Made by a program: the position numbers and the translations under genes. A stretch of DNA of 64,000 nucleotides from Pohlia nutans (lineage: Eukaryota; Streptophyta; Bryopsida; Bryales; Mniaceae): assembly GCA_022496805.1 (NCBI GenBank), contig CM040085.1:13049811-13113810 (forward strand), in the 5' to 3' direction. The notes beneath the pieces are model-generated. The model was not told the origin of the DNA. It was given only the letters and a program-made list of their open reading frames with translations, and did not search any database. Positions 22,318-35,100 of this stretch are shown piece by piece (positions within the stretch are counted from its first letter, which is position 1; every line of letters starts with the position of its first letter).

Positions 22318-22686
22318 TCTTTTGTCTCGTATGATTTTTTTGAGATTTGCATACAATAAAAAATCATGCTGTTAGACATAAGAACTATGGTTTTTTTTAA
22401 TTACTTAAAAATCAATAAAATACTTTTTGAAGCATTATAATAATATTATTTTTATTTTTATCTCTTTTTGAAAGTAGAGTGAATTTAATTTCTTCAAAGC
22501 CCCACATCAAAATCCATGACATTATTAAACCCTAGACTTTGTATCCTACTAAAGTTTCCAAGATTCTCTCCAATGCTCTTGAATGCTCTTTGTTTTCACA
22601 TCTTAAGTTTGTCTTACTTGCTTGATTTCTACTAAATTCCCTCATTTAATGGCATGTGTCATCCTTCATTTTAGTTCCACGAAAAG
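22318..22686 (+). repeat. 370-bp direct repeat, copy 2
   Basis: Partner of 8093-8461, same orientation, high identity with small indels around the TAA microsatellite (22440-22455). It starts a few bases after the TTAA at 22307-22310. Confidence 0.8.
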
Positions 22687-24230
22687 TTATTGTATTAGAA
22701 AAAATCAAACCAAGCAATAGGAAATGCAAAACCCTACTGTTATACAATGTAATGCTATTCCAAAGTTTGAAGTTCTAGTTTTTAATGGAAAAGTTGAATA
22801 TAAAAGATGATCATTTTTAATTTAATATTAACTTCAAATCAAATTCGTTTGAAAAAGGGAAAAAAAATCACTCGGGAAATAACATTGTGAAATTACCTAC
22901 CAATTACATAATCAAATAATACCTACATTTCATTTACAAATTTTAAATTATATATCTAATGGTCTTGAAAAAATATATCTAATGGTGTTGCTCAATCATA
23001 ATAAGTTAATATGTATATTGGTTTTCAATAGCCTACTAGCTCTTGAGCTAGCTCTAATATATCAACTTTGATTGACGAATTTGTATTTGATCTTTGATTG
23101 GTGAAAAATGCAAGGTTTTTAATATTAGCACATAATGTATAAAGTTAGAAACACAAAATAAAATACGTAGTTTTTTTAAATCCTAAAAGAATTTCTATTG
23201 TTTTGAACAAAACTACTTCAAAACAACACATGTTAAAAATAAGGTAGATTGGACAAATTTGGAATCTTTTCTACAAGTTTTAATCATTGTATCTTGTACC
23301 TAACCAAAGAATCGCTATTAGTTAAAAGTCTACAAGCTTTTTCAATAAACATACTTAGCAAAGCTTGATTTATATGGATTTCTATTTTAGGCATTACATG
23401 GTCTATTTTTTGACATTATGAATTTAAAATTGGAACATGTGCTCTCGATTTTTCCTATGAAGTCTCCTTCAATTATTCCCCATCAATTTTGTGAATCGAT
23501 GGGAGGAGAGTGTGATGAGGGAGGTATTAATCAATGTTCTTGGTTCAAAACATGGAAAGATACCATGTAGGCACCAAGCCCTCCGCATTGGACCTTTATT
23601 ATTAATAAAATAAAATAAAATACATGTCCAAGGGTACGCTCCTTCTACTTAAAATGCAAGATACAACATAAATGAACATCACAACATCATTAAAAAATAT
23701 CCAAAGACATGCAACATAGAGGTCCCAAAACCTATCTATTTTCCCTTAAATCCATATACTAAATAAATTTATTTATTTAAATTCAAAAAAAATTTACATT
23801 ATCAAAGCATAATTGTTTTTTTTATAGTTATATTTTAGAACTCTTATTAGAAAAGGCATTTGGACATATTACAACACTTAGTATTGTATTAGAATGAGAT
23901 ATATCACAAAGAAACCAACCATTGTTTGAAATGGTTGTGTTAAATCTTTGTTAAAATTAATACAAATCACTTTGAAACTAATACAATTGCGTCAAAACTA
24001 ACACAAATTTAACACAAAATCATTTCAAACAATGGTTGGTTTTCTTCTAGTGTACTGTATATAATTAAAACCATGTCATATAATTACAAGACTTACCAGC
24101 GTACATGGGATTGCAATGTGCATGCAATACTAAAGGATTGGCACAAGTTGAATGAATTCAATACCTTTGCGAAAGTAGTAAAAATTCCAAAGTTGGGTCA
24201 ATGTAATTACTCTTGATCATGTAGCTATAC
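22687..24230. repeat. AT-rich intergenic DNA with a fold-back element
   Basis: No gene is seen. 23905-24050 is a fold-back MITE: aaaccaaccattgtttgaaa near 23911 is mirrored by tttcaaacaatggttggttt near 24023, with ttgtgttaaat/atttaacacaa continuing both arms. A TATT/AAATA-rich stretch at 23600-23640 could be old retroelement sequence but has no diagnostic motif. Confidence 0.5.
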
Positions 24231-24233
24231 GCT

Positions 24234-24852
24234 ATAACCCCTAACCACCCAACCATGCATATTTTGCATGATGTACGGATTTGAACTCCGATTTCTCATC
24301 CATTATGCACTTTTTGCAGTGTGGACTTTTTACTGAAACTTTTATGGAAAGTTAGCTTCGTGCATGTGTGATCCGATTAGAAAGGGGATGATTTGTGAAA
24401 TTTTTATGCCTCATTTCATGTTGTAGTGTTCCACCCAAAATTTCGAAGATTTTAGTCTAAAAGTGCTCTTGAAAAAGTCAACTACTAAAATTAAGCAACC
24501 AAAAAATCTCCAAAAATCACTACACTTCAACCCATCCCAAAAAAATTCATTTCAATCCATTTCCATCCCAAAAGTATTACATTTCAACCCATACCAAAAA
24601 AATTCATCATTAGATTGTCAATATCTTATTCGTAATCATATTACAAAAGAGCTCTAAATTTTAAGTTTGAAAATTTATACACAAATATTGGTGATAGCAA
24701 TCGCAAATTTAACTGTATGGATAGAATCTGAAATTCATAATGTACAACTTTTATTCATTCATCAACTTGAAAATATCCCTCTTAGTTGCATTTTATAATG
24801 CATCTTTGAAAAACTGCCAAATCTGAAAAGGGTGAGAACGTTTAGGGGTTAA
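24234..24852 (+). mobile_element. TTAA-flanked piggyBac-like MITE, family B
   Basis: The left end is (t)ataacccctaacca and the right end is acgtttagggg followed by TTAA (24849-24852). Internal blocks shared with other B copies are gcatgtgtgatccgattag, ttaagcaaccaaaaaatctc and gcattttataatgcatcttt. The left TTAA has decayed to ATAA. Non-coding. Confidence 0.7.
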
Positions 24853-26919
24853 TGTGTCCTAGTGTGCCATAAAATAAGTAGTAGAGAAAGAAAAGAGCAA
24901 TGAGTGATTTTGGTACTTTAGATGTCATTCAAGATGACATACTTTTCAAGTAATGCATTTGACTTTAGGAAGCTTTCAAATCATATATAGTCCAAAAATA
25001 CAATTATAAATGGATAATTTACAATTTTGATACTCCAAAAGTATATTGTACATTGTGGGCTTTAAAAAATGTTCAAAATTTAAAAAAAATTACAATTTGG
25101 TATTGATTTCTTACAAAAATTATTAAATTATTAAATTAATAAAAAATGAAAATTGTTTACACAATACTATATGTAAATGTAATAAAAATTATTTTTCAAT
25201 AATTTATTGTCAAAATTTTACTCATCTATAATTAAATATTCAAAATATTTTTTGATAAAGTAAAAAAATTAAATATTTTCTATGCAAGTTGTATATATTT
25301 TTTGACATTTTTGTGATATTTCTTGTAATTCCAATTGATAGATCTAGCGTCACATTGGAGAGCCAAAGCTAGATTCACATCTAAGCAAAGTTATTGGAGA
25401 GCCAAAATCACATACGAGCGTGTTTTAGTCATATTGTTATATAGAATTCAGCCTTGTGGTTGCCTCAATCATCCGTTGCGTTTCCATTTCATGATAGCTT
25501 TTACCAAAGCTGCGGTGGAGTTTGAATCACCCAATGGAGCTTGAATTTTGTGGTGGCTTCCGCTAGAGCTGCAATGAAGCTCGTGTACTAGTGGCGATCA
25601 ACCTCACAGTATTACTGTACGTGGAAGGCATGGTTGGCACTTTCATGTCAAATAATTAATAAAAGTTGAAACAGTGGAGGTCGGCACTTTCAAAAGTAAT
25701 TATTAATAAATTGGCTATTGATAGCTAACATTAAAAAAAATTGGCAGCTAAACGTTTTATTTTATTTTGTGTCTACGATTTTCGTTGAGTGTTATGTTTT
25801 TATTCTATTTTTTTCCGCTTTTTGTCGACTTTATTTTTGTTGATTTCGACAAAATACTTAATATAATTATTTATTTTTTCGGCATTTTTTTGGGGAATTA
25901 TTTTCTGCCGACCCTACCTTCCACGTACGGTACTACTATCACCGTTCGTTGAATAGTTTTGACACAACCAAGTGAAAAAAAACATAGTCATGAAGGGCAC
26001 CAAGGATGCAATGGTGGTTGCTACGAACCACCACGCATTGCAAAGATCCGACTCTACGATAGCCATCGCCACAGAGCAAGTCACATCAGTCACAAAAAGA
26101 AGAACTCCAATCCCTCCTGCTTCTTGCACGATCCAATATGATCAAGTAACAATGCCTCCAGAATTCAATCAACTTTTATAAGCACGAAGGTACCTATGAA
26201 TTCAAACCTAAACGCCTCGAAGATAAAAAAAAAAAAAAGCGTTAGAGTGTTCAAAATATGATGGTATCAAATATGAACGAAATAGCTACGAATTTGCTTG
26301 ACTCGCAATGGAACTTGAATCATTAGGAGAAAAATGGGGTCCCAAAGGGGCCCTCTAAGACAGCCCGTGTTAGGTGAACCGGCTGCCCATACACCCCTCT
26401 CCTTGTAAACCCATTGGTGAAGGTCGCTGCCCGCTGACAGCGTCAGGAGCCGCAGTGTTGGCAGTGTTGGCAGCGTCGATTGGCGCGACCCACGGAACTG
26501 CACTGCTGGCAACCACGGTGGCACGATTGGTGCCATGTCAAAAGTGCACGGTTTTGCCTAAATTTTCAGCACGTGCCAAAGGCAAGGGCCCCTTTGTGAC
26601 TATAAATTTCTCCTAATGCACATTAGATTTGTCATATGTAAATGAATTGCTCCATCTTGATTTTGCATTTGTTGCTAGTATGATTCATATAGAAATTTCA
26701 TTTCACTCTACGATATCTACAAAGTTTGGAGTTTGAGTTGGGTCTTTTAAATTTCCTATTGTTACCGCTCATTTCAAACTAGATTTGTTAACTCCTTACC
26801 AATTCAATTGATATTTTTGTTAGAATCTAGAGTGGGCTAGATGCATTTTGATTGTTGGTAAGCTACAATCTTTTTGTGACCGCATCCGATTATGTGATTG
26901 GTAGGTCGTAGGGGAAACA
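24853..26919. other. AT-rich intergenic DNA without a supported gene
   Basis: attggagagccaaa is repeated near 25350 and 25393. A minus-strand frame at 25914-26129 would encode a short hydrophobic peptide, with no family recognised. 26330-26600 is locally GC-rich without a convincing reading frame. Confidence 0.35.
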
Positions 26920-27284
26920 AATAAGATATTGAAAATTTGTGGATGAAATTTGTTGTGATGGGTTGAAATGTAATACTCTGAGTGTAGTGATTTTTAGAGA
27001 TTTTTTGGTTGCTTAATTTTATGAGTTGACTTTTTCAAGAGCACTTTTGAACTGCTTTGAACTAAGATCTTAGAATTTTTTGGTGAATCACTGCAACATG
27101 AAACAAGGCATTAAAATTTCACAAATCATCTCCTTTCTAATCAGATCACACATGCATGAAGCTAACTTGCCATAAAAAAATCCAATAAAAAATCCACAGT
27201 GCAAAAAGTGCATGAGGGATGAGGAAATGTGGATGGAATTTGTACATCGTCCAAAAATTGGATGCTTAGGCAGTCAAAGGTTAA
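26920..27284 (-). mobile_element. Family B piggyBac-like element, inverted and truncated
   Basis: The reverse complement of 26924-27284 matches other B copies from the terminus (TTAA at 27281-27284, then CCTTTGACTGCCTAAG inwards) to the aatatcttatt block. The distal half is missing. It abuts a family A element two bases later. Confidence 0.65.
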
Positions 27285-27286
27285 GG

Positions 27287-28050
27287 TTAACCCCTAAAGG
27301 ACCGTAAGGCTTCCTGGGGGCTTCTGTGACTAGAAATTGATGTTTTTGGACTTGTTAGGCTTTGAAAGGCGGATTCAACGGCAAAGTGACCCTGGTTGTT
27401 TTTCTGCACTGAATCTGTCGGTTGTTTGCGATCTGAAAATGGTGGAGTGTGCGATTTTTAGTGAATTTTTGGAGCTGTGGAAGAGTTGTCGAGGGCGGAG
27501 ACGGGCTGGCGGGGCAGCAGCGCTGGAGCAATCGCGCAGTGGTTCAACTGAGTTTAGAGGAGTGTGTCATGAGCCGGCCCCATGGTCCATCCCATGCTCC
27601 ATACCATGCTCCAAACTGGGTTGGACATGGGGCAGTAAAAAAAATTTCAGTTTTTGGGCCCAATCTCATTGCTTGGAGACTTCAGAGTCCCATATCTTTT
27701 TTTCTACACCTCAGAATTTGACGAAAAAAATTCCACATGAGGGTTATAATGTTCTTTACATGTGGTAAAAGTTTCAGATGTTTTGGAGCACTTTTAAGCA
27801 ATCCGATTTCAGCATAAGTACAAAGTACCCCCTGCCCGAACAATTTTCATCAATCTTCTCAACGGTGGCATTTTCTCAAAAATTGTGCGATCTTGTTGAT
27901 CTTTTTTTCATAAACAAGCTATGTAAGTCTTCTTTAGTTTCAACGGTGCCGATCGTGAAAATTACCCCACACTAATAATAGATTGAGCTTGCTACAAGAG
28001 CTAGTCAAGAAAACAGGAGCTAAGCTAAAACACCCCCAGTCCTTTAGGAT
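27287..28050 (+). mobile_element. TTAA-flanked piggyBac-like MITE, family A (long copy)
   Basis: TTAA at 27287-27290 is followed by CCCCTAAAGGACCGTAAGGC. The right end, near 28050, reads cagtcctttaggatggg and has lost its TTAA. 27735-28040 is similar to 2110-2450. A 143-residue frame (27337-27768) lies wholly inside the repeat and has no recognisable domain. Confidence 0.65.
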
Positions 28051-29098
28051 GGGACAATTAGAAATCGGTCAAGACATTCATCTAATTTTTCTTCTAGAGT
28101 AACAACCCTGGCCTTCACAACCTTTAGTTATGTGCATGTGAAAATTAAGAACAACCATTTGATACTCACTCAAAACTTACAAATTACATTAGTTTGTTAT
28201 AAACTAAACAACACGTAGAATTATAGGTTTCTATTTTATATTCATTTTCTAGTCGTTATATTGCACATAAAAATAAACAAGATTTTTTAATTAAATTTTG
28301 TCTTCCTCATCATACAATTTATTATTCATAAACTTTCAAAATAATAGAGTTGTGAAATAAAAATTATAGGATCTTTGTAATATATTCATCATTTCATATT
28401 AAAATTTTAATATTATTTCAGTAATTAAATACTATTATTACTATTATTATTATTATTGTTATTATTATTTTGGATCATGAATAGATTTTTATTTCTAAAG
28501 AATTTATACACATATCTTATGAGTGTATAAGACCAAGTCTTGAACATAAAATCTCCACGCTAATTTATAATAAAATCTTCATTTTAATTGTGTTAACATA
28601 TTTATTTAATTCGATCCAATTAATTTTAATTCTTTCAACTATAATTAAAATGAGGCATTAAACATAGAATCTTAATAAAAAGTTTAAAATTGAAATGACA
28701 TAAAAAGTTCATGCAAGGAGTACATTTCATTCATTATAAATTTGCTAAATTAATTGGAGAAAAACACAAAAATTTACTGTTGATGTAAATGACCAAAATT
28801 ATATAGTCTCATCATTATAAAATGTTTGTCTCCTAAAGGACCGAAAGGCCTAAAAGTAGTCTTTCTTTAGTCAAACTTAGTTTTCACTTTTAAAACAACC
28901 TTTTTTATATCTAAGTTGAACTAACAAAGTAAAGATAATAAAGTCTAGTTTCTATTCCACTTTATCATTCATAAAAATTTCAATTATTGAGTCCTTTATA
29001 CATCATACATCAAGTGAAATTATCACTCTTAGTTGCATTTTATAATGCATCTTTGCAAACTGCCCAATTTGGATAAGGGTGAGGACGTTTAGGGTTAA
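28051..29098. repeat. AT-rich DNA with a chimeric TTAA-element remnant
   Basis: An ATT microsatellite occupies about 28436-28470. From about 28828 the sequence has a family A-like left end (ctcctaaaggaccgaaaggc). At 29087-29098 it has a family B-like right end (gacgtttaggg plus TTAA), with the shared gcattttataatgcatcttt block before it, so it looks recombinant or doubly deleted. Confidence 0.45.
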
Positions 29099-29754
29099 AC
29101 AACAAAATAAATGGGTTATTAACTTAAATGTATTTTATATTTGCATTATTTATTTTTGGTCATCTTCTTCAGCCATCTTGTTCGCGAAATTGATTTGTTG
29201 CTTCTTGTATTTTGGATATCGTGCTAGTCGCTTCACCATGAGACAAAAAATTATCTTTCTTCTTCATGTACTGATTGGCGATGTTTGTTTAATGATATAT
29301 AAGGCCATGAACTTCCCTCCTATGATGAACAAGCCCTGCTTTCTGCACAAAAATTGTAGACATTGTTCAATCTTGCATAGAAACCTCCATTTTTCCCTAT
29401 TGTCCCGACTCCAACGGTCGTCAATTTCAATAGTTTCGGACCAAATCGAGAGATTACGGCGGGCTTTTTCATATGATTGAAGATCAAGGATCCCCAAGCA
29501 TATAGGTACCGGACTTTTTTATTGCATTGTGGTCGAGGATTGACGATTGGCAAAAAAAAAAAAAAAAAAAAAAACTTCTTCTCATGGCATGAATCTCGGA
29601 TTTAGTTGTGAACCATTTGAGTGTCCCTTTCAATAGGTAACAAGTCGCAAGATAATTTGGTCCCAATTAAAAATTCCAGGTATGATTCAAGGTTACCTCA
29701 TCTTTGTTGTTGATTGCTTTGAGACGTTGGAGTTTGACAAAGCCTCTAAGGAGG
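29099..29754. other. Unassigned stretch with a 23-base poly(A) run
   Basis: A run of 23 A occurs at about 29552-29574. Open frames on both strands (29079-29480 plus, 29264-29666 minus) show no motif I recognise. The poly(A) run would fit an old retroposed sequence, but flanking duplications were not found. Confidence 0.3.
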
Positions 29755-30719
29755 TAAACCCCTAAATGACCAACCGTCCAAAAAGCAAACGATGTACAAA
29801 ATCAAATCCAATTTTCTCATCCGTCATTAACTTTTTGCAGTGTGGGTTTTTATTATATATTTTATAAGAAGTTAGCTTCATGCATGTGTGATCCGATTAG
29901 AAAGGTTCATGATATTTTTATGCCTCATTTCATGTTGTAGCTATTCACCCAAAATTTTGAAGATTTTACTGTAAAAGTTCTCTTAAAAAAGTCAACTCAT
30001 AAAATTAAGCAACCAAAAAATCTCCAAAAATCACTACACTTAGAGTATTACATTTCAACCAATTACAACAAACTTCATGTACAAACTTCTTGTTCGTAAT
30101 CAAATTACAAAAGAATTTCAGATTTTATACAAAATATTGGTGACAACAATCATAGATCCAACCGTGTGGATTTTTTCACTTTTACTTCAAGTAATTTTTT
30201 CACTTTTACTTCATGTAATTTTCAAGAACAACTATGCATTGAGCACTACACCAATGGAACAAGTCTCAAAATTATTGTGGTTTCAGTTTGGTCACAAAGG
30301 TAGCCAACAACATGACTGGGAGGTGGGGTGATGTTGCATGTTGGATGACTGAGAAGGCTGCCGCACAAAGTCATGAGATTCATATTTCGCCTACCAAACC
30401 GAGCCTACCGAGCGTGAGAAAGGCGCATCTTCTTGCTCCCCTTGGGTAGGTGTATTGGTGGCGGGCTTGCTTTTCAATGTACCTAAACTTTTGCGAGGTG
30501 TAATCTAATTGCAAAAGAATTTTGAATTTTGAGTTTCAATTTTATACAAAAATATCGGTGATTGCAATCATAGATTTAAACATATGGATAGAATCTAAAT
30601 TCATAATGTAAAACTTCTATTCACACACCAAGTTCAAAACATTCCTCTTAATTGCATTTTATAATGCATCTTTGCAAAACTGCCCAATTTGGAGAGGGTT
30701 GTGGACATTTAGAGGTTAA
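29755..30719 (+). mobile_element. TTAA-type element, family B, enlarged copy
   Basis: The left end is aaacccctaaatgacc (29756) and the right end is gacatttagagg followed by TTAA (30716-30719). The B blocks (gcatgtgtgatccgattaga, ttaagcaaccaaaaaatctc, gcattttataatgcatcttt) are all present. It is about 400 bases longer than 46093-46669 because of extra sequence around 30160-30480, including a duplicated tttttcacttttacttca. Confidence 0.6.
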
Positions 30720-32128
30720 AGAACTAGCAATTTTTCTAATTTTTGAGGGGTCATTTTTGTACAACTTTCTTTATATTTATTTGAGAAATTTCTTTTTGAA
30801 CATTATAGTGAATACCAAAATGAAGAAAAATATGTAATTTATTGCTTTAATTGATCATAATAGCAAAAGTTTTCATTGCTCCAAAGTAGGTCATCAAAAA
30901 GTGCTCCTTGGACCATTTTTTTTGACTTTTTTACAATTTGAAGGACAAGATGAACCTTAAATTAGAAATTGGGCTAATCATAAAATTTGTACAAGTGGGC
31001 GGGAATTTAAGCGTTTTTTTTCTATACTCCATAATATAGCCTATTTAATCTCTTCACTTTATCTACCTCCAAATCAAGACACATACTATGTAAAAAATAT
31101 ATATAACCCCGATTTTTTTTACAAAAGGTAATCTTGTTGGTCATGTCGTCATGGGTTTTGATCGGAACCCCACGGTTCCCGACTACAACGATCACCTTTA
31201 AAATTCCGATTATAACCCATAATGCTACTCCAACGAAGATTACTTATTACGTATATGACACCGATGGGATACGACTAAATTTTCACTTTCATTCATGAAA
31301 CTTATTTGTTTATCAACCAAAAATGGTCCCAATTTGGTTTTGAAAAAAATCCAAGCACAAGCACAGGAGCTTAAACGGGCGGTTTTAGGTGCCTCCACAT
31401 GAAGTGTTTTGATAGGTGGGGATTGGTTCCTCCTGGCCGTCGATGCAAGTGGCGTGCACATCAACGGTCACAGATTGATTGAGGCATTTGAGGGTAACGT
31501 AATCTATTCATCCACACATACAACATTCATCCATCTCTGCTCATGTGCTGCAGGTCCGTTGTCTTGAGTTGTCGCCACGCTCGTTTCAAAGCCTTCAGTC
31601 TCCCGAACACCAAACGATATTCAATCTCCGCCATCGCCAGCCTTGGATTGCACGCCAGCTGTTCCGTTATTTTCAATCTCTCTCCTTCTGTTTCGTACAC
31701 TCACTCTTGTAGCTTCAGTTTCATGCTTTGTAATAAGCTTAAATAAATTTTCTATCGCTTCCTGTAAATGGCGCAAGTAAGAAATGGCCTCCTCGTCTTC
31801 TCTACCTTCATTGGTACGATGTTACACGCGAGTGTTGCGGATCATTGATTTTCGAGTCCTTCCAATCGTGTTGTTTTTCTCGAGATTTTTTCTTTCAAAA
31901 AATGATTGAGATTTTGGATAATTGATCGCTCGGATTGAAATCAGTTTTTGTGGTTTTAGGGTTTATTGATTGCATTGTTTGATCCGAGTTTCTGGGAGAT
32001 TTTTGAACCCGGCGGCTCGCGTGATTTTACATGATGGATTGGTTAATAATCCGTGGGTTTGGAACGCGCAGGGCTTTTTGATTGAAGGTTTTTGAAACTC
32101 GGGGCGCTCTTTCCCACATGATCAGGAA
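30720..32128. other. Upstream region of the guanylate-binding protein gene
   Basis: No transposon end or coding exon is recognised. About 31480-32128 is less AT-rich and probably includes the promoter and 5' UTR of the gene starting at 32129. A leader intron is possible but cannot be placed. Confidence 0.4.
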
Positions 32129-35100
32129 ATGGCCACCTTAATGAAATTGCTCTTATTTCTGGTGCTTCTCGGTTACGGTGTCTGTGGTCTACCGGAATCC
32201 TTGTCCGCACACGCCGTGTTGGAAGAAACGGAACGTTATGGCGGGCTTGGAGTGGAGCCGGATTCCGATCACATCAGTATGGAGCCCCGGGTGATGTTTC
32301 CTGAGGACGACGGCCGGACGATGCAATTGTTGAAACCAGGAGCGAATCATGATCAGCTGGAGCTTAATCAGATGGTGCTTGAGCGACTGGCTGCCATTGA
32401 GGAGCCCCTGTCCTTCGTCTCTGTCGTTGGTCCTTACCACGGGTACTATTTTTGTGTTTTCAGAACACTACTTGCTCTGTGCACCTCTTCATTTTGGTTT
32501 TGAGAACTATCTCTCCATTCATGGTGTTGGGAATTGGAATCCTTTTTGTTGTCTATTGGATGCGTATTGGATTCCGAATTGGCCTTCTGTATTGGACTCT
32601 AGAATTTGGAATATCCATCGCAGTTGGAATTTAATACGGCCCCCCAGGAGCGATGATAATTAGGTTACAACTTCCATTTCAACAGTTCCTCATTTGGTTA
32701 TCACATGTTTTCTTCTTTCGTACTAATTCTCTTTGATTTGTATGGAAATCAACAGCGGGAAGTCTTTCCTACTCAACGTGCTGCTCAACTCCACTCAGGG
32801 ATTTTCTGTTGGTGCTGTACCGGATCCCGAGACGCGGGGAATATGGATACGAGTGGTGCCCAGGGAGAAGATGACTGGCAAAGATGGTTCACGAATTGTG
32901 TTGATGGACACTGAAGGCTTTTATGGTGAGGGTGCAACTCGATCATATGATGCCCGCATCTTCGCTATTGCGACTCTCGTGAGCTCTCATCTGATCTACA
33001 ATACGCTTCGAACCATTGGTGAGTAGGCAAATTCTCTTCATAGGTTTAGGTGTTAAACCCTAGCCTATTTAACAGAGTAATTGAAATTCCCAAATATTTT
33101 CGATTTCAGTTCATGTTAACTAGCAAAACTTGTTACATTTGGATGTATGGCACGTGTAGTTATTACGGTTCTGTCTGCCTTGACCATCTCCACGGTGACT
33201 ACAGCAATATACGAATCAATTTCTTTTTTTAGCAAACATTTCATGTTTCATTGCTATTTTGGTTGCAGGAGATGCACAATCCGTGAGTGCTCTGGCTGAT
33301 TTGGCTAAACAAGCACAAGTGTTCAACCTTCAAAATTGGCTGCATTCTGCGGAGGCTTCATCTGGTTCGTAGACTCCTCTCTTTGATTCTCTATTATCCG
33401 TGATTTGCTGGGGTGAGGCGATGAACAAGCGTTCTCTTCGCATATATCTGAAACATCCATCTGTTAGGCCTGAAAGTCAGTGTTGTCTTCGTGGAGTTCT
33501 CTGTTTGGACATGGTCCTCTGCATACAATTGTCTAAATATCTCTAACGGGCATCAGTTTCATGTACAGATCAACAGCAATTTTCTTTGCCATCCAACATG
33601 GATCCTTTTCTTCTCCTGAAGACACTTCACTTTCCTCCACTCACTTGGGTGGTCCAAGGGTTTGATATGGAGGTTTCTGCACATAGTCCTATGGAACACC
33701 TTCAGAGGTATTTGGAGGCTCATGCCCATAGCGGTGACCGAACTATAGATACCCTTTTCACTCAAGGGATTACCTGCCAAACTATGCGGACTCCAACAGA
33801 TTTGAACAAACTCCGAGAAGAGGTACTGGTTCTTGTTTTCATGCTAGTTTTATACGTTTCAACATCCCTCATTTGATTCGTTTCCATCTTATAATCGTGA
33901 CTGCATTAATTCCTTGATCTATGTCCCAGTTGTGATTGAAGTTCACATTTGGTTGTATTAGTTGTAGCTAACGGTTTTAGATGGTTGTTTTGTGAAAAGC
34001 AACATATAGATCTGTTATAGATCATTCATTCTACAAATTGTCGTTTTCCACGAACCGATTTTGTGTAAGACCATGATACTGAAAGACATTTTAGAATGGT
34101 TGGTAATGTTGCTTGTTCTATGAGTCTTCAGGTGGGAGGCGATGGTTTAGCGGCACACACAGAACTCTATTCATACCTACACCCAAACTATCTGGCAGAC
34201 GCCGACCGTTTGCGAGCTGTGGTCTTTGGAAAGCTCAAAGCCAAAGGTGGTTTCAGTGGGAAAACTCTTGTTGGAGTTTTGCCCTTACTTGTGCACTACG
34301 TCAATGAAGATTTCCCCTTGAACGCTGAACGGAAATTGCGAGATGTTTTAACAGAAATTGTGATTGACGGCGCTTTTTCTGGTGGAGCCCAGTATTTCCA
34401 AATGTCCATGCAGAACCCAACGTTGCCATCTGGAGCGAGAGGCAAAGCAGGAGAGGCTGCCCTAGCAAAGCTTGAGCGAAATGAATCCTTGAATTTGCTG
34501 GTCTCAACTGCTTTTACTGCCAAGGAGCTTGAAGAAATTATGTCTGCTGCAGGTAATACTAATGCTGGTAGTGAGCCATCTGCATGTTGATGATTGTGCG
34601 TACTTGGGAAACTTTATCTCAATTTGGATGTCTATCATAATAGCAAAATTACGTACTAGTGCAGAGATCACGTCTTCCATCAAAGACATAGTGTGACTTG
34701 CTTAGCAGCCCTGGTAAATACATCATAAATCCGGAAAATTTGAAATGCATTTATCATAATTAGAATTTTAGCGATGGATTTCCAGGCTCGATTTTGTTTC
34801 TAGCTCTCTGTACCATTAGCTTTGACTTTCTGTTGCACTTTTTATGTGTCACTAGATCACCGGGACTGAACTACCTTGTTTTTGCAGAAAATAAAGCTGT
34901 TGAGTACTGTAAACAGCGTTGTGTAGGAGTTCCGACAGCACGAATTGGTCCAACCTGCATTGCACAACTTGGTGCAAAAATTGGTCGGATGAAGCCAAAA
35001 TACAGGTCTAGTTTCGCAACTCAGTCAAGCTATTGCCTCACAAATGAAAGAGACAAGTATATGTCTCAAAAATACCTTATTTATGTATTACTTCCTGCCC

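Noticed and set aside
8093..22686. The 370-bp direct repeats as LTRs of a 14.6-kb retrotransposon
   Set aside because: No TG...CA ends, primer site, purine tract or shared target duplication at their borders, and the interior carries DNA-transposon and host-like genes.
25914..26129. Minus-strand hydrophobic 71-residue frame
   Set aside because: No motif, no neighbouring exons, located in repeat-rich AT DNA.
27337..27768. 143-residue open frame
   Set aside because: It lies wholly inside a family A MITE; the related copy at 1881-2458 has no equivalent frame.
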